Shown: positions 1-8,583 of the stretch, in pieces
How the letters are laid out: each line of letters begins with the position of its first letter
Position numbering within the stretch: the stretch's first letter is position 1
Notes under the pieces: model-generated
The model's input: the letters and a program-made list of their open reading frames with translations, nothing else
Database searches by the model: none
Told to the model about the DNA's origin: nothing
NCBI GenBank assembly: GCA_047634635.1
Contig: JBLIIE010000006.1
Span: 4,859 to 68,858 of the forward strand
Reading direction: 5' to 3'
Length of the DNA stretch: 64,000 nt
DNA from: Granulosicoccus sp047634635
GTDB lineage: Bacteria > Pseudomonadota > Gammaproteobacteria > Granulosicoccales > Granulosicoccaceae
Translations under genes and position numbers: made by a program

Positions 1-1633
1 GAATCAGTCCGACTTCTTCGGCCAGTGGGATGAACACGGTTGGACTGATGGTGCCATGAGTCGGATGGTTCCAGCGTAGTAGAGCCTCAGCTTTGTAGGC
101 GCTACCTGACGCTGGTTCCATGATGGGTTGGTAGAGAAGTTGTAGCTCACCTGCCTGGACTGCGTGGCGCAAGTCGTTTGCAAGACTTGACCGATGGGCT
201 ATCTGTTGCTGGATGGCTTCGCAGTTGTGTATGAATCCGCCGCGCCCGCGTCGTTTAACCTCGTACATAGCCTGGTCGGCGCGCTTGAGAAGTTCACAGG
301 GGTCTGTGCTCGCTATTGATGAGCTAGAGATGCCAATACTCGCTGAAACAAGCACCCTGTTGCCTTGCAGTTCGAACGGCTGTTTAATAGTTTCAATGAT
401 ATCCAGGGAAATCTGTTCGGCAACAGCTGCGTATCCTGGTCCAGTTACGATCACCGTGAATTCGTCACCACCCAAACGCGCGAGCATAGCGTCGTCTGGA
501 AGCTTTTTCGACATTCTGTCGCCGGCTTCACGCAACAGGATATCGCCGATGTCGTGGCCCAGTGTGTCGTTGACTTCCTTGAAATGATCAAGATCCATTA
601 GTAGCAGAGCGAGTCCGTTTCCGGACTTTGCGCTCTGTTGCGTAGCGACAACCAGATCCTCGTTAAAGTGGTGCCGGTTCGGTAAGCCTGTTAGTCCGTC
701 GAAGTAGGCCAGCCTGTGTAGTTGCTGCGTCTGAGCTGCGACTTGTTGGCGCAGTGTTTCCGGTTCGTTGGCAATGCGTCGCGTCAGTGCTGCTAGTAAT
801 AAAGCGATTATAATAATAGCAAGTTGTCCCAAGAGGTGAGCTGTATGTGCGCCATTCTTGAGCGATCCAATCTGTAGAGTCCAGATACCGTTCGGTACCG
901 AGATTTCGATCGATTGTAATACTACACCTGCCGTATTTCCGTTGCTTGCGAACACGGACTTAATGCTATCGGTATCAGGACCGATACGGGAGAGCTCGTA
1001 CACGTACTTTTTGGACGACAATGCGCTCAGGCCTGCACCGCCAATCAGGTCTTCAAGTAGGATCAGTGCCGAGGTAAATCCCCAAAACTTTTCGCTGCCG
1101 TCAGGTTGCAATAAAAATACCGGATTTCGTCCAATGACAGCGATGCCCCCCTGCACCAATTCAAAAGGCCCGGCTAGCGTTAGCATACGATCCTGAATAG
1201 CTTGAGCTGCTTCATTTTTTCTCTTGTCGTCATTCAGTATGTCGTGGCCAATCGCCTTCTCATTTCCTGCTAGAGGATAGATTTGAGTGACAACACCGTT
1301 GGGTGCGAGTTGCAGATTGGTGATCCCATCCATACGGCTCAACAGGGTTGCGGCGTACGCATCGAAACCTGCGAATTCACCGTGTGACCGGGCAACTTCC
1401 TGGGCTAGGAAGTAGGTTGAGGAGAACAAATATGATAGGCGGCGCGACAACTCTGATTCCTGAGTTTCAAGGATCTGTTGCATGACCATGTGTTCATCAT
1501 TTACGTGAAGTGCATGGTTTTGCTTGATAAGAGAGAGCCCACAACTCAGCACCAATATGAAGACGATGAGCGGCAGTGCGTTTCTTGGCCCGAATGGCGA
1601 ATGAAGTTTTGACTGGAAGTTGCTACGTACCAC
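1..1633 (-). CDS. CHASE-GGDEF-EAL c-di-GMP signalling protein (3' end outside window)
   Basis: This membrane enzyme makes and/or degrades cyclic di-GMP in response to an extracytoplasmic signal. Reading from a GTG at 1633 with GGGGA nine bases upstream, there is a membrane segment at residues 19-36. A CHASE-type sensor region follows (about 45-240, with runs such as IYPLAGNEKAIGHD and FWGF), then a second membrane segment near 265-285, then a GGDEF domain with the intact motif ARLGGDEF at 385-392. The EAL domain starts about residue 490 (LLYQPI, then EALLRW) and runs off the left edge. The inhibitory I-site is absent: the R and D positions nine and six residues before GGDEF are P and A. No ATG lies upstream in frame before a stop near 1747, so the start rests on the ribosome site. 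Domain calls are secure; net enzyme activity cannot be judged because the EAL domain is cut. Confidence 0.9.
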   Translation of the reverse strand, partial: MVRSNFQSKLHSPFGPRNALPLIVFILVLSCGLSLIKQNHALHVNDEHMVMQQILETQESELSRRLSYLFSSTYFLAQEVARSHGEFAGFDAYAATLLSRMDGITNLQLAPNGVVTQIYPLAGNEKAIGHDILNDDKRKNEAAQAIQDRMLTLAGPFELVQGGIAVIGRNPVFLLQPDGSEKFWGFTSALILLEDLIGGAGLSALSSKKYVYELSRIGPDTDSIKSVFASNGNTAGVVLQSIEISVPNGIWTLQIGSLKNGAHTAHLLGQLAIIIIALLLAALTRRIANEPETLRQQVAAQTQQLHRLAYFDGLTGLPNRHHFNEDLVVATQQSAKSGNGLALLLMDLDHFKEVNDTLGHDIGDILLREAGDRMSKKLPDDAMLARLGGDEFTVIVTGPGYAAVAEQISLDIIETIKQPFELQGNRVLVSASIGISSSSIASTDPCELLKRADQAMYEVKRRGRGGFIHNCEAIQQQIAHRSSLANDLRHAVQAGELQLLYQPIMEPASGSAYKAEALLRWNHPTHGTISPTVFIPLAEEVGLI

Positions 1634-2003
1634 ACAAATAAATTCCCCTGCTGCTCGATTTATGCCCACCAATGCTGCTCTTAGTTTTGTGATTGGCGCA
1701 ACCTCGGCCAACGGAATACAGTCAGATTTCCTGAACTTAGCCTGTTAGCGGCATGAGGGTTGGAAAATTGAATCTGAATGCAATTGATTGCTAGCATGCA
1801 GGAACCACGTACTAGAGATATAGTGCTGTCGTGCTCTCCTCTTGTTGCCATTCGGTATCGCTGAATTCGTGCGGATTGGATTGCAGATGCCGCACTTATC
1901 ATTGTTTACCGTGCTGACTTCAGGGGCGGCCAATCTGGTTTCGATCATCGCCGTAGGTCTTGCCTCAACAGCCTTGTTTGCCCCTGTGGCAACTCCCGTT
2001 AAT

Positions 2004-2633
2004 CTGTCCCATCGATTAGTCACAACAAAATACAACCCGGCGCGCACATGGACCACCAAAAATTCGGTGGGTATTGGTGGTTCCTATCTGTGTATCTATG
2101 GCATGGAAGGCCCAGGTGGCTATCAAGTTTTGGATCGTACGCTTCAGATGTGGAATCGGTATAAGCAGACAGAGGGATTTTCCAAGCCTTGGTTGCTGCG
2201 GTTTTTCGATCAAATACGATTCTACGAAGTAGAGCATGCCGACCTTATGCAAATACGCCAGGATTTCCCTCATGGGCGCTACCTGTTAAGTATTGAGCAG
2301 ATGAGCTTTTCATTGGCTGAGTTTCAAACCTTGGCGGGAGAACAAGAGCATCAGATAGGCGCGTTTCAGGCACAGCGTGAGCAGGCCTTTGCAGATGAGC
2401 TTACTTAGTGGCGAGCAACTGGGCAATTCAATATCTCAATACAGGAACCGGAAGTGATTGAGGTAACGATTGATTGGCCGGATGACTGTGTTGTTATTGA
2501 AAGTCCTGTTTTGGGTAACTTGTGGGAACGTCTTGTTGAGCCGGGCTAACTGGTAACCGAAGGCCAAACAATGCTAATACTGGAATCAATGAAAATAGAA
2601 ATTACTGTAATCGCGCCTACTATCCATCGGTAA
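2004..2633 (+). pseudogene. Urea carboxylase C-terminal remnant with broken biotin domain
   Basis: This is the decayed 3' end of a urea carboxylase, the biotin enzyme that carboxylates urea to allophanate. From about 2010 the frame reads family-typical segments (HRLVTTKYNPARTW, YLCIYGMEGPGGYQ, PWLLRFFDQIRFY). It then hits TAG at 2406, TAA at 2547 and TAA at 2631. Between these stops the biotin carboxyl carrier domain is still readable: PDDCVVIESPV, then LILESMKIEI with the biotin-accepting Lys codon at 2592-2594. An open frame extends upstream to 1842, but I could not recognise that part and treat it as unrelated or rearranged. The biotin carboxylase and most of the carboxyltransferase are missing, so no enzyme can be made. 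Confidence 0.85.
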
Positions 2634-2724
2634 CCGGCTTCAGCAATTGTTCAATCTAACGGTGGGTACGACAAAGCGGTCACTGCCAAAGCTCTGTGAA
2701 AAGTCCTTAGGACGATCAGATTGG

Positions 2725-3105
2725 ATGGACATTGTTGTATGCGGTGCCCATATGCAGGATATGCCTCTGAACGGGCAGATAACAGATCGTGGAGGCTATT
2801 TTGTTGAAACAACTAAAACATTGGCTGATTATCAATTATTTGCCTTGCATGATGCGCCGATTCAGAGACCTGCATTAGTACGTTCATTAGACGGTGGTGC
2901 AGCAATCGAAGTCGAGGTATGGCGTATCCCCAGTGCAGAGCTTGGAAGTTTTCTGTCAGGTATTGCGGCACCACTCGGGCTTGGCCACGTCAGTCTATCT
3001 GATGGCAGATCTGTGGTTGGATTCATAGCAGAAGCCTGTGCTGTTAGTCGATCCACTGACGTCACACACTTAGGTGGATGGCGAGCTTATCTTGACAATA
3101 AATAA
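2725..3105 (+). pseudogene. Allophanate hydrolase C-terminal domain fragment
   Basis: This open stretch encodes only the C-terminal domain of allophanate hydrolase, the second enzyme of the urea amidolyase route. Recognisable pieces are VVCGAHMQDMPLN, DRGGYFVE, GGAAIEVEVW, APLGLGHVSL and the terminal GGWRAYL. The whole N-terminal amidase domain with its Ser-cisSer-Lys triad is absent. The piece lies about 90 bases after the broken biotin domain of the urea carboxylase remnant, in another frame. The usual neighbours uca-atzF have therefore been collapsed by deletions. The frame is open for 127 codons from ATG 2725 (152 from 2647), so a small protein could still be translated. I think it is a relic because the partner domain and upstream enzyme are lost. 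Confidence 0.8.
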
Positions 3106-3253
3106 ATGTGCTTGGCCATGACAAGGCTAAATCTGTTGGGTCCATAGCCGTAGCCACTATATGGATACCGCTATGGGCGCTTTTCGAAAGCCAAAGAGCA
3201 TGGCTTTTTAGAAGTCTGAAGCTGCCATTGCTGCAAACAGACTATACCCTGCG

Positions 3254-4057
3254 TTAGTTTACAGCTATCGCATTTGGAATCAGATAGGGTGCAAACCCTA
3301 CGATTCGTTGAATGTCATAACCGCCTTGAGGTATGGGTCTGCGATTGCCGGATTTTTCCCATTTGTGATGAGTAATGCCGTTATTTTTCTTGATATTCTG
3401 TCCGTGATACATCGTCCAGGCGGTGACCTTGTCGTTGTCATCCTTGGTAACGTTGACCACGGTTCCCATATGGCCTATCGCGCCGCCGTCCTCTTTGTAT
3501 AGGCTGTCAATGCCGTCTCTAGTTTTTGGTATTCTGAGTGAGAACCAGAAGACCGTACCTGGTTTGATTTTATTTCGGAAATTAGCAAGCTTCATGGGGG
3601 CTGCAAAGGTGTCTTCTCCATCATAAAATACGGGTGAGAACAGTCCTTTTTCGTCATACCATTTGGCAAGTCCTCGAGTGGTTCTGGCTTTTGGTTTTCC
3701 GGGAGGTGTGTTGTCGCTGTTATGAACGTATTTAGAAATTCCTGCTGGTGCCGCCATTTTTACGCCTGGACACATTGTTGCAATTCGACTGGATAATCGC
3801 AAAAAATTTCCACTGCAGTCTCGCCATTCATCGGGTGATTGTTTGGTGTAAATAATCTCCTGGGAATTCATCCAATCAATAGCGGGTAAAATATTGCAAC
3901 TCTCGGCTGGATCGACTTCCGGGGTGCTGACTTCAAGCTTATTAAAATCGATTACAAGTGGTTCAACCGGGTTTGGTGGTTGTGTGATCACGCAGCCGAT
4001 GAGTAGTACGCTGCAGAGGATAGATAGGTATTTTGCGGTCAAAGTCATCTCTTGCAT
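3254..4057 (-). CDS. NlpC/P60-like lipoprotein, putative cell-wall amidase/peptidase
   Basis: This is a predicted lipoprotein of 267 residues. Its signal peptide ends in the lipobox LIGC (Cys about 22). The mature part carries DCSGNFLRLSSRIA near residue 80, which looks like the Cys-containing motif of NlpC/P60 and CHAP-type papain-fold hydrolases. GHMGTVV follows near 195, with the likely catalytic His, and then MYHGQ near 217. These proteins usually cut peptide bonds in peptidoglycan stems. The resemblance rests on spacing and motif shape only, and the overall sequence is not one I recognise. The gene stands alone, between the urea relic and a convergent block. It is not next to any T6SS gene, so an effector role is not supported. 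Confidence 0.6.
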   Translation of the reverse strand: MQEMTLTAKYLSILCSVLLIGCVITQPPNPVEPLVIDFNKLEVSTPEVDPAESCNILPAIDWMNSQEIIYTKQSPDEWRDCSGNFLRLSSRIATMCPGVKMAAPAGISKYVHNSDNTPPGKPKARTTRGLAKWYDEKGLFSPVFYDGEDTFAAPMKLANFRNKIKPGTVFWFSLRIPKTRDGIDSLYKEDGGAIGHMGTVVNVTKDDNDKVTAWTMYHGQNIKKNNGITHHKWEKSGNRRPIPQGGYDIQRIVGFAPYLIPNAIAVN

Positions 4058-4243
4058 CTCCTAGTTTTGCACCAATTTGTTTGTCTGCGCCCGTGATTAT
4101 TGTGCGTGCCATCTGATAGGTTTTTTGGAAGAGTACTCCATTCCAGTACGGGGATTAGAGGAAATGGGTAATATCCTACATTCTGGATGTCTCCATAGCC
4201 ACGTCAACGTCAATCTTGTGGCGAATACTTGTCTAGTACAGAT

Positions 4244-5008
4244 TTACCCCACTATTGCACTATGAAGCAATCGCAGCGCAAGTATGGTCAAGACACCCTT
4301 AAACACTTTTTTAAAAGTCGATTCAGGCAGATGACGCAACAAGTGTTGCCCAAGCCAGGTGCCGGCTAATCCGCTGATGATCATGGCGGCAACTAGAGGT
4401 AGCCATTCCACCAGCACGAAGCCGAGAAACCCGAACGCTGTAACTTTGAATAGGTGCTGTAGGGTCATGCAGGCAGCGTGAGTTGCAACAGTGCGGTCGC
4501 GATCATAGCGATCTGGTGATAGGAATGCGGCGAGTAGTGGGCCGGTGGCACCGAGAAACATAGTGGCAAAACTTGTCACGCAGCCTATACCAAAATAAGC
4601 CACATCTGGCACCACCATACCACTCGCCCTAGGTGCCCAAATTGACCACAAAATAAAAGCTGCAAGAAACGATTGTAACCATTGAGTAGGTAGTCCTACG
4701 ATAATCTGGCTGGCCAGCACAACGCCGATCAGGCTGCCAGGCACAAACCAGCCGACGACACCGCGCATGATGTGGTTGTGCAACATCGTGGCGCGTCCGG
4801 CATTTGACCCTATCTGGACAAGCGCATGAACTGGCAAAGCAACGATGGGCGGTGCGAACGACAGCAACGCAATGAGCATAGCAACGCCACCACCGACACC
4901 AAATGCTGCGCTAATTGCCGAGGTCAGAAAGCTGATGGTGATCAATGCAATAGCCACAAAAGGGGCTGTATTAGTGGGTAGCCACTCCAAAGGTCGAGCT
5001 CCCTTCAT
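4244..5008 (-). CDS. TauE/SafE family sulfite/anion exporter
   Basis: This is a 254-residue integral membrane protein with about seven or eight hydrophobic segments and the inverted half-repeat of the TauE/SafE (DUF81) family. The glycine-rich FGVGGGVAM occurs in the first half (about residues 36-44), and FLGATGPLLAAFL occurs at the matching place in the second half (about 151-163). Members export sulfite, sulfoacetate or other small organic anions across the inner membrane. The substrate cannot be told from the sequence. The ATG at 5008 leaves a short hydrophilic leader before the first membrane helix. No sulfonate-degradation gene is adjacent, so the gene appears to be transcribed alone. 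Confidence 0.88.
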   Translation of the reverse strand: MKGARPLEWLPTNTAPFVAIALITISFLTSAISAAFGVGGGVAMLIALLSFAPPIVALPVHALVQIGSNAGRATMLHNHIMRGVVGWFVPGSLIGVVLASQIIVGLPTQWLQSFLAAFILWSIWAPRASGMVVPDVAYFGIGCVTSFATMFLGATGPLLAAFLSPDRYDRDRTVATHAACMTLQHLFKVTAFGFLGFVLVEWLPLVAAMIISGLAGTWLGQHLLRHLPESTFKKVFKGVLTILALRLLHSAIVG

Positions 5009-5291
5009 TCGCCGCGATGTGCAGATTCGGGCTGTGTTGAAAATTGGTAAAAACGTTGAAGGTTAGCATCTAGTTTAACTGCTGAAAATAGGCGTAAGAT
5101 ATTCTGTCTGCACATTGTGCTGCTGGGTAATGCTTTAGCGGATCCTATCAGATCATCAAACCTGATTAGAGATGCGTAGATGTCTAGACAATGCCGCGGA
5201 TTAGTGCAGCAACGCAGGGTGAATTTTCACCATGACAGGCTTCGTCTGATGCGATATGGTGATGACCTTCGAAGTAGACGGGTGTCTCGAC

Positions 5292-5858
5292 GTGACTGTT
5301 AAAACTATTTTTATTCCTGCAATTTGTTTGATGTTCATGAGTGGTTGTGCGTCGATGAGCAAATCGGAGTGTGCCAGCGCAAATTGGGAGTCACGAGGGG
5401 CGTTAGATGGTCAAAACGGCAGTCCCTTATCGTTGTTGTCTGATCACACAAGTGCCTGTGCGAAAATAGGCGTTACACCAAACGCTGGGTTGTACAGCAA
5501 GGGCCATGCAAATGGAGTGAAGCTTTACTGCACACCCAGTAGCGGTTTGGCAAAAGGTCGTATGAATGCAGAATACAATGATGTTTGCCCAGTTGGTTTG
5601 GAAGCCCCCTTCCTTTCAAGCTTCGTCGACGGTCTGGAACTGAATCTGTTCAAGGTCGAACAGGAAAAGGCTGTTGCTGAATCCAGGCTATACCGCCTCC
5701 GACTCGAACAGTCTCGTTATGATGATCCTATTCCTGAGCACTTGCTTGACGATCTCGATAATGAAGAAGACACAGTAGCGCGCTACTCATCTCAGGAGTT
5801 GAGATTAAAGCTCCGTATATCGGAGATGCGCTTGAAAATTCGTACTGTTAGTCCGTAA
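5292..5858 (+). CDS. DUF2799 family lipoprotein
   Basis: This small outer-membrane-type lipoprotein has the lipobox FMSGC followed by ASMSKSECASANW, the cysteine-rich opening typical of DUF2799 proteins. The rest is hydrophilic, with a Glu/Arg-rich probable coiled coil near the C-terminus (about residues 115-188). Its function is unknown in all homologues I know of. I place the start at GTG 5292, which gives a compact signal peptide. An in-frame ATG at 5256 would add 12 residues with no ribosome site. The gene is isolated: a long gap follows and the neighbour upstream is divergent. Confidence 0.72.
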   Translation: MTVKTIFIPAICLMFMSGCASMSKSECASANWESRGALDGQNGSPLSLLSDHTSACAKIGVTPNAGLYSKGHANGVKLYCTPSSGLAKGRMNAEYNDVCPVGLEAPFLSSFVDGLELNLFKVEQEKAVAESRLYRLRLEQSRYDDPIPEHLLDDLDNEEDTVARYSSQELRLKLRISEMRLKIRTVSP

Positions 5859-6450
5859 ACCGATGACTGAAGACGCTGAAGTAAATACTTATCCCTGGCT
5901 AACAGAGTGAAGGGGCAGTAGGCATTTGTCTTTGTGACGATTTAAAAAGAGGGGTTTATGCATTATCCCCGTACCTTGGAGGGATTCAGGAAAGCAGCTG
6001 TTACATAGGTGCGCTGCAAGGTCCTAATGATGAGTTGCAGCGTGACGTTAACAGCGCAGCATAGGGTGCGTTGAGCTGCGAAAAGTATGTCTGTTCGAAC
6101 GGCGTAAGGCCCCCACCATGATGGCAAAAATAGACAGGCAATCTATGTCCGATGTCCCGCTAGCCGGTGTGGTGGGTGAGACCTCTCATGCTTGAGGAGT
6201 CGCTCAAATAGGCTATTGCCTATAGTGTTGGCACGCTTCTTAGGAAGAGCACAGTGTCCAGTCATGGCAGAGAGGGCTTGGGTGTTGAAAAAACGTTATC
6301 AGGGACCCTAGCTTTCGCAACCATGCTTAAGTATAGGCTGGCGCATGGGTTTGTTGATTGATGCGACTAGCCAGTAGTTAGGTATGGTTGACATTGTCCA
6401 TTAAGTCACGTTATTTATGGTGTCCGTTCAAAAATGGAGAATTCAGAGCA
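5859..6450 (+). other. 592-base gap with a possible gene relic
   Basis: I see no intact gene here. A start-less frame from 5903 to the TAG at 6062 reads a protein-like stretch (CLCDDLKRG, YLGGIQESSCYIGALQGP). It resumes for 18 codons after the stop (LSCEKYVCSNG), which suggests the remains of a cysteine-containing exported protein that I cannot identify. A small hairpin (ATAGGC TATT GCCTAT) lies near 6208-6223. The last 200 bases before the monooxygenase presumably hold its promoter, but I could not pick one with confidence. Confidence 0.35.
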
Positions 6451-8280
6451 ATGAGTACAACTGCCGCCGAAATGGCTCCCGACACTAAACCGAGTGCAGA
6501 GCTTCATGCTGTTAATCAATGGCTGGAGGCATTCGAAAGTGCCCTGAGCCAGGCAGATGCAGAAGCTGTCGCTGAGCTGTTTGAGCCCGACGGTTTCTGG
6601 CGAGATATGGTTAGCTTCACATGGAATATCACGACCATGGAGGGGCGCGATGCAATCAAGGATATGGTGGCTCACTGTGTCGCCGACGCTAAGCCCAGCG
6701 ACTGGCTTAGCGCAGAGGCACCGACTGAAGCTGATGGTATTATTGACGCATGGCTGACCTTTGAGACAGCCGTTTCCCGCGGTCGTGGCCATTTACGTTT
6801 GCGTGATGGAAAAGCCTTCACCTTGTTGACAACAATGGTTGAGCTGAAGGGCTACGAAGAGCAGCAGGGAGTTGGGCGGTCCATGGGGGTTCAACATGGC
6901 GCTGACAAGCAACGACAGACTTGGTCAGAGGCACGACTAGACGAGCAAGCTCGTCTGGGCTACGAAGAGCAGCCTTATTGCGTTATTGTAGGCGGGGGTC
7001 AGGGCGGTATTGCACTGGGTGCCCGAATGCGTATGTTGGGCGTGCCGACAATCATTCTTGAGAAGAACCCGAGGCCTGGCGATAGCTGGCGCAACCGGTA
7101 TAAGTCGCTTTGCTTACATGATCCGGTCTGGTACGACCATCTGCCGTACATTCCGTTTCCTGAGCATTGGCCTGTATTCGCACCCAAGGACAAACTTGGT
7201 GATTGGTTGGAGATGTACACCCGTGTGATGGAGCTTAATTATTGGCACTCCACGGAATGTCAAAGCGCCGCATACGATGAAGCCTCAGAAACCTGGACGG
7301 TCACTGTCAAGCGTGAAGGTGTTGAGGTTGTGCTCAAGCCTACTCAACTTGTTATGGCAACGGGTATGTCCGGACGTGCCAATATACCTACGCTGCCTGG
7401 ACAGGAAAAATTTAAAGGTGAGCTACAGCACTCTAGCCAGCATTCGGGACCCGATCAATATGCAGGTAAGAAAGTGGTTGTGATCGGCTCCAATAACTCG
7501 GCTCACGACATTTGTGCGGCGTTGTGGGAGAACGATGCCGATGTGACGATGATTCAGCGCAGCAGCACGCACATTTGCAAATCAAACACGTTAATGGATT
7601 TAGCCCTCGGTGATTTGTATTCCGAGAAGGCGCGTGCTAACGGCGTCGATCATCACAAGGCAGACTTAATCTTCGCATCGGTGCCATACAAAATTCTGCC
7701 GGCTTTTCAGATTCCTGTTTACGCCGAAATGAAGGAGCGTGACAAAGACTTGTATGACCGACTAGAGAAAGCTGGGTTCATGCTCGATTTCGGTGAGGAT
7801 GGGTCAGGGTTGTTCGTGAAGTATTTGCGGCGTGGTTCGGGCTACTACATTGATGTCGGGGCTTCAGAGCTCGTCGCCGATGGCAAGATCAAATTGAAGC
7901 CAGGTGTCGCAATCGCAGATTTTACTGAATCCTCAGTGGTGTTTGATGATGGTAGTGAGTTGGAAGCTGATCTTGTCGTGTTGGCAACGGGGTATCAATC
8001 CATGAACGGTTGGGCCGCTGAACTGATTAGCCAAGAAGTTGCTGACAAGGTTGGCAAGTGTTGGGGCTTAGGGTCGGATACCATTAAAGATCCAGGTCCA
8101 TGGGAAGGAGAGCTGCGAAATATGTGGAAGCCGACCCATCAAGAAAATTTGTGGTTTCATGGAGGCAACCTGCATCAGTCAAGGCACTATTCGCAGTTTC
8201 TATCACTGCAGATTAAAGCTCGCATGGAAAGCCTAGACACACCGGTCTACAAGCTTGCCGAGGTTCATCATTTAAGTTAG
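6451..8280 (+). CDS. NTF2-like/flavin-dependent monooxygenase fusion
   Basis: This enzyme of about 609 residues has two parts. Residues 15-140 form a SnoaL/NTF2-like domain (AELFEPDGFWRDM). From about 178 there is an FMO/Baeyer-Villiger-type flavoprotein: FAD loop VGGGQGGIALG near 183, a fingerprint-like FKGELQH near 320, NADPH loop VIGSNNSAHD near 343, and a conserved VLATGYQSM late in the chain. It probably oxygenates a small organic substrate using FAD, NAD(P)H and oxygen. I chose ATG 6451 because GGAGA lies ten bases upstream. An in-frame TTG at 6388 has no such site and would add 21 atypical residues. A hairpin terminator follows. The substrate is unknown. Confidence 0.88.
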   Translation: MSTTAAEMAPDTKPSAELHAVNQWLEAFESALSQADAEAVAELFEPDGFWRDMVSFTWNITTMEGRDAIKDMVAHCVADAKPSDWLSAEAPTEADGIIDAWLTFETAVSRGRGHLRLRDGKAFTLLTTMVELKGYEEQQGVGRSMGVQHGADKQRQTWSEARLDEQARLGYEEQPYCVIVGGGQGGIALGARMRMLGVPTIILEKNPRPGDSWRNRYKSLCLHDPVWYDHLPYIPFPEHWPVFAPKDKLGDWLEMYTRVMELNYWHSTECQSAAYDEASETWTVTVKREGVEVVLKPTQLVMATGMSGRANIPTLPGQEKFKGELQHSSQHSGPDQYAGKKVVVIGSNNSAHDICAALWENDADVTMIQRSSTHICKSNTLMDLALGDLYSEKARANGVDHHKADLIFASVPYKILPAFQIPVYAEMKERDKDLYDRLEKAGFMLDFGEDGSGLFVKYLRRGSGYYIDVGASELVADGKIKLKPGVAIADFTESSVVFDDGSELEADLVVLATGYQSMNGWAAELISQEVADKVGKCWGLGSDTIKDPGPWEGELRNMWKPTHQENLWFHGGNLHQSRHYSQFLSLQIKARMESLDTPVYKLAEVHHLS

Positions 8281-8325
8281 CTTTCACCGACTAGCAGTTT
8301 AAGCTTTTCTACATAAAGAGTATGG

Positions 8326-8351
8326 CCTCCGCGGCATTGACGCGGAGGTTT
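8326..8351 (+). terminator. Rho-independent-type terminator after the monooxygenase
   Basis: A perfect eight-base stem, CCTCCGCG (8326-8333) with CGCGGAGG (8341-8348), encloses a seven-base loop and is followed by TTT. It lies 46 bases after the stop codon. The T run is short, so termination may be partial. Confidence 0.7.
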
Positions 8352-8583
8352 GATCTGCCTGAGGGTTCATGCAACTCTAACTAACCCCTCTAGCCCGTGA
8401 ATTTTGTGGTGCGGTATACCCCTCTCGAGCGTTGATTGGATTAACACCGCACGTGAATATAACGTGCAGTATGTGCTCTTGAATAGAGCGGCTTTATTCT
8501 AGCGTTATTCCCGGCGGTATGGATTCTGCATCGAGCATGGTTGGCCCATAGTTAGGGCGCCATTGCGTTGCAGGAGTTGGTTG

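Noticed and set aside
1842..2003. Hydrophobic open stretch in frame upstream of the urea carboxylase remnant
   Set aside because: I could not match it to urea carboxylase, so it was left out of the pseudogene rather than called a domain.
3254..4057. The NlpC/P60-like lipoprotein as a T6SS amidase effector
   Set aside because: It has a lipoprotein signal peptide and no nearby immunity gene; Tae effectors are cytoplasmic until injected.
6228..6244. TTGGCACG resembling a sigma-54 -24 element upstream of the monooxygenase
   Set aside because: The -12 position ten bases after GG reads AG instead of GC, so the essential second element is missing.
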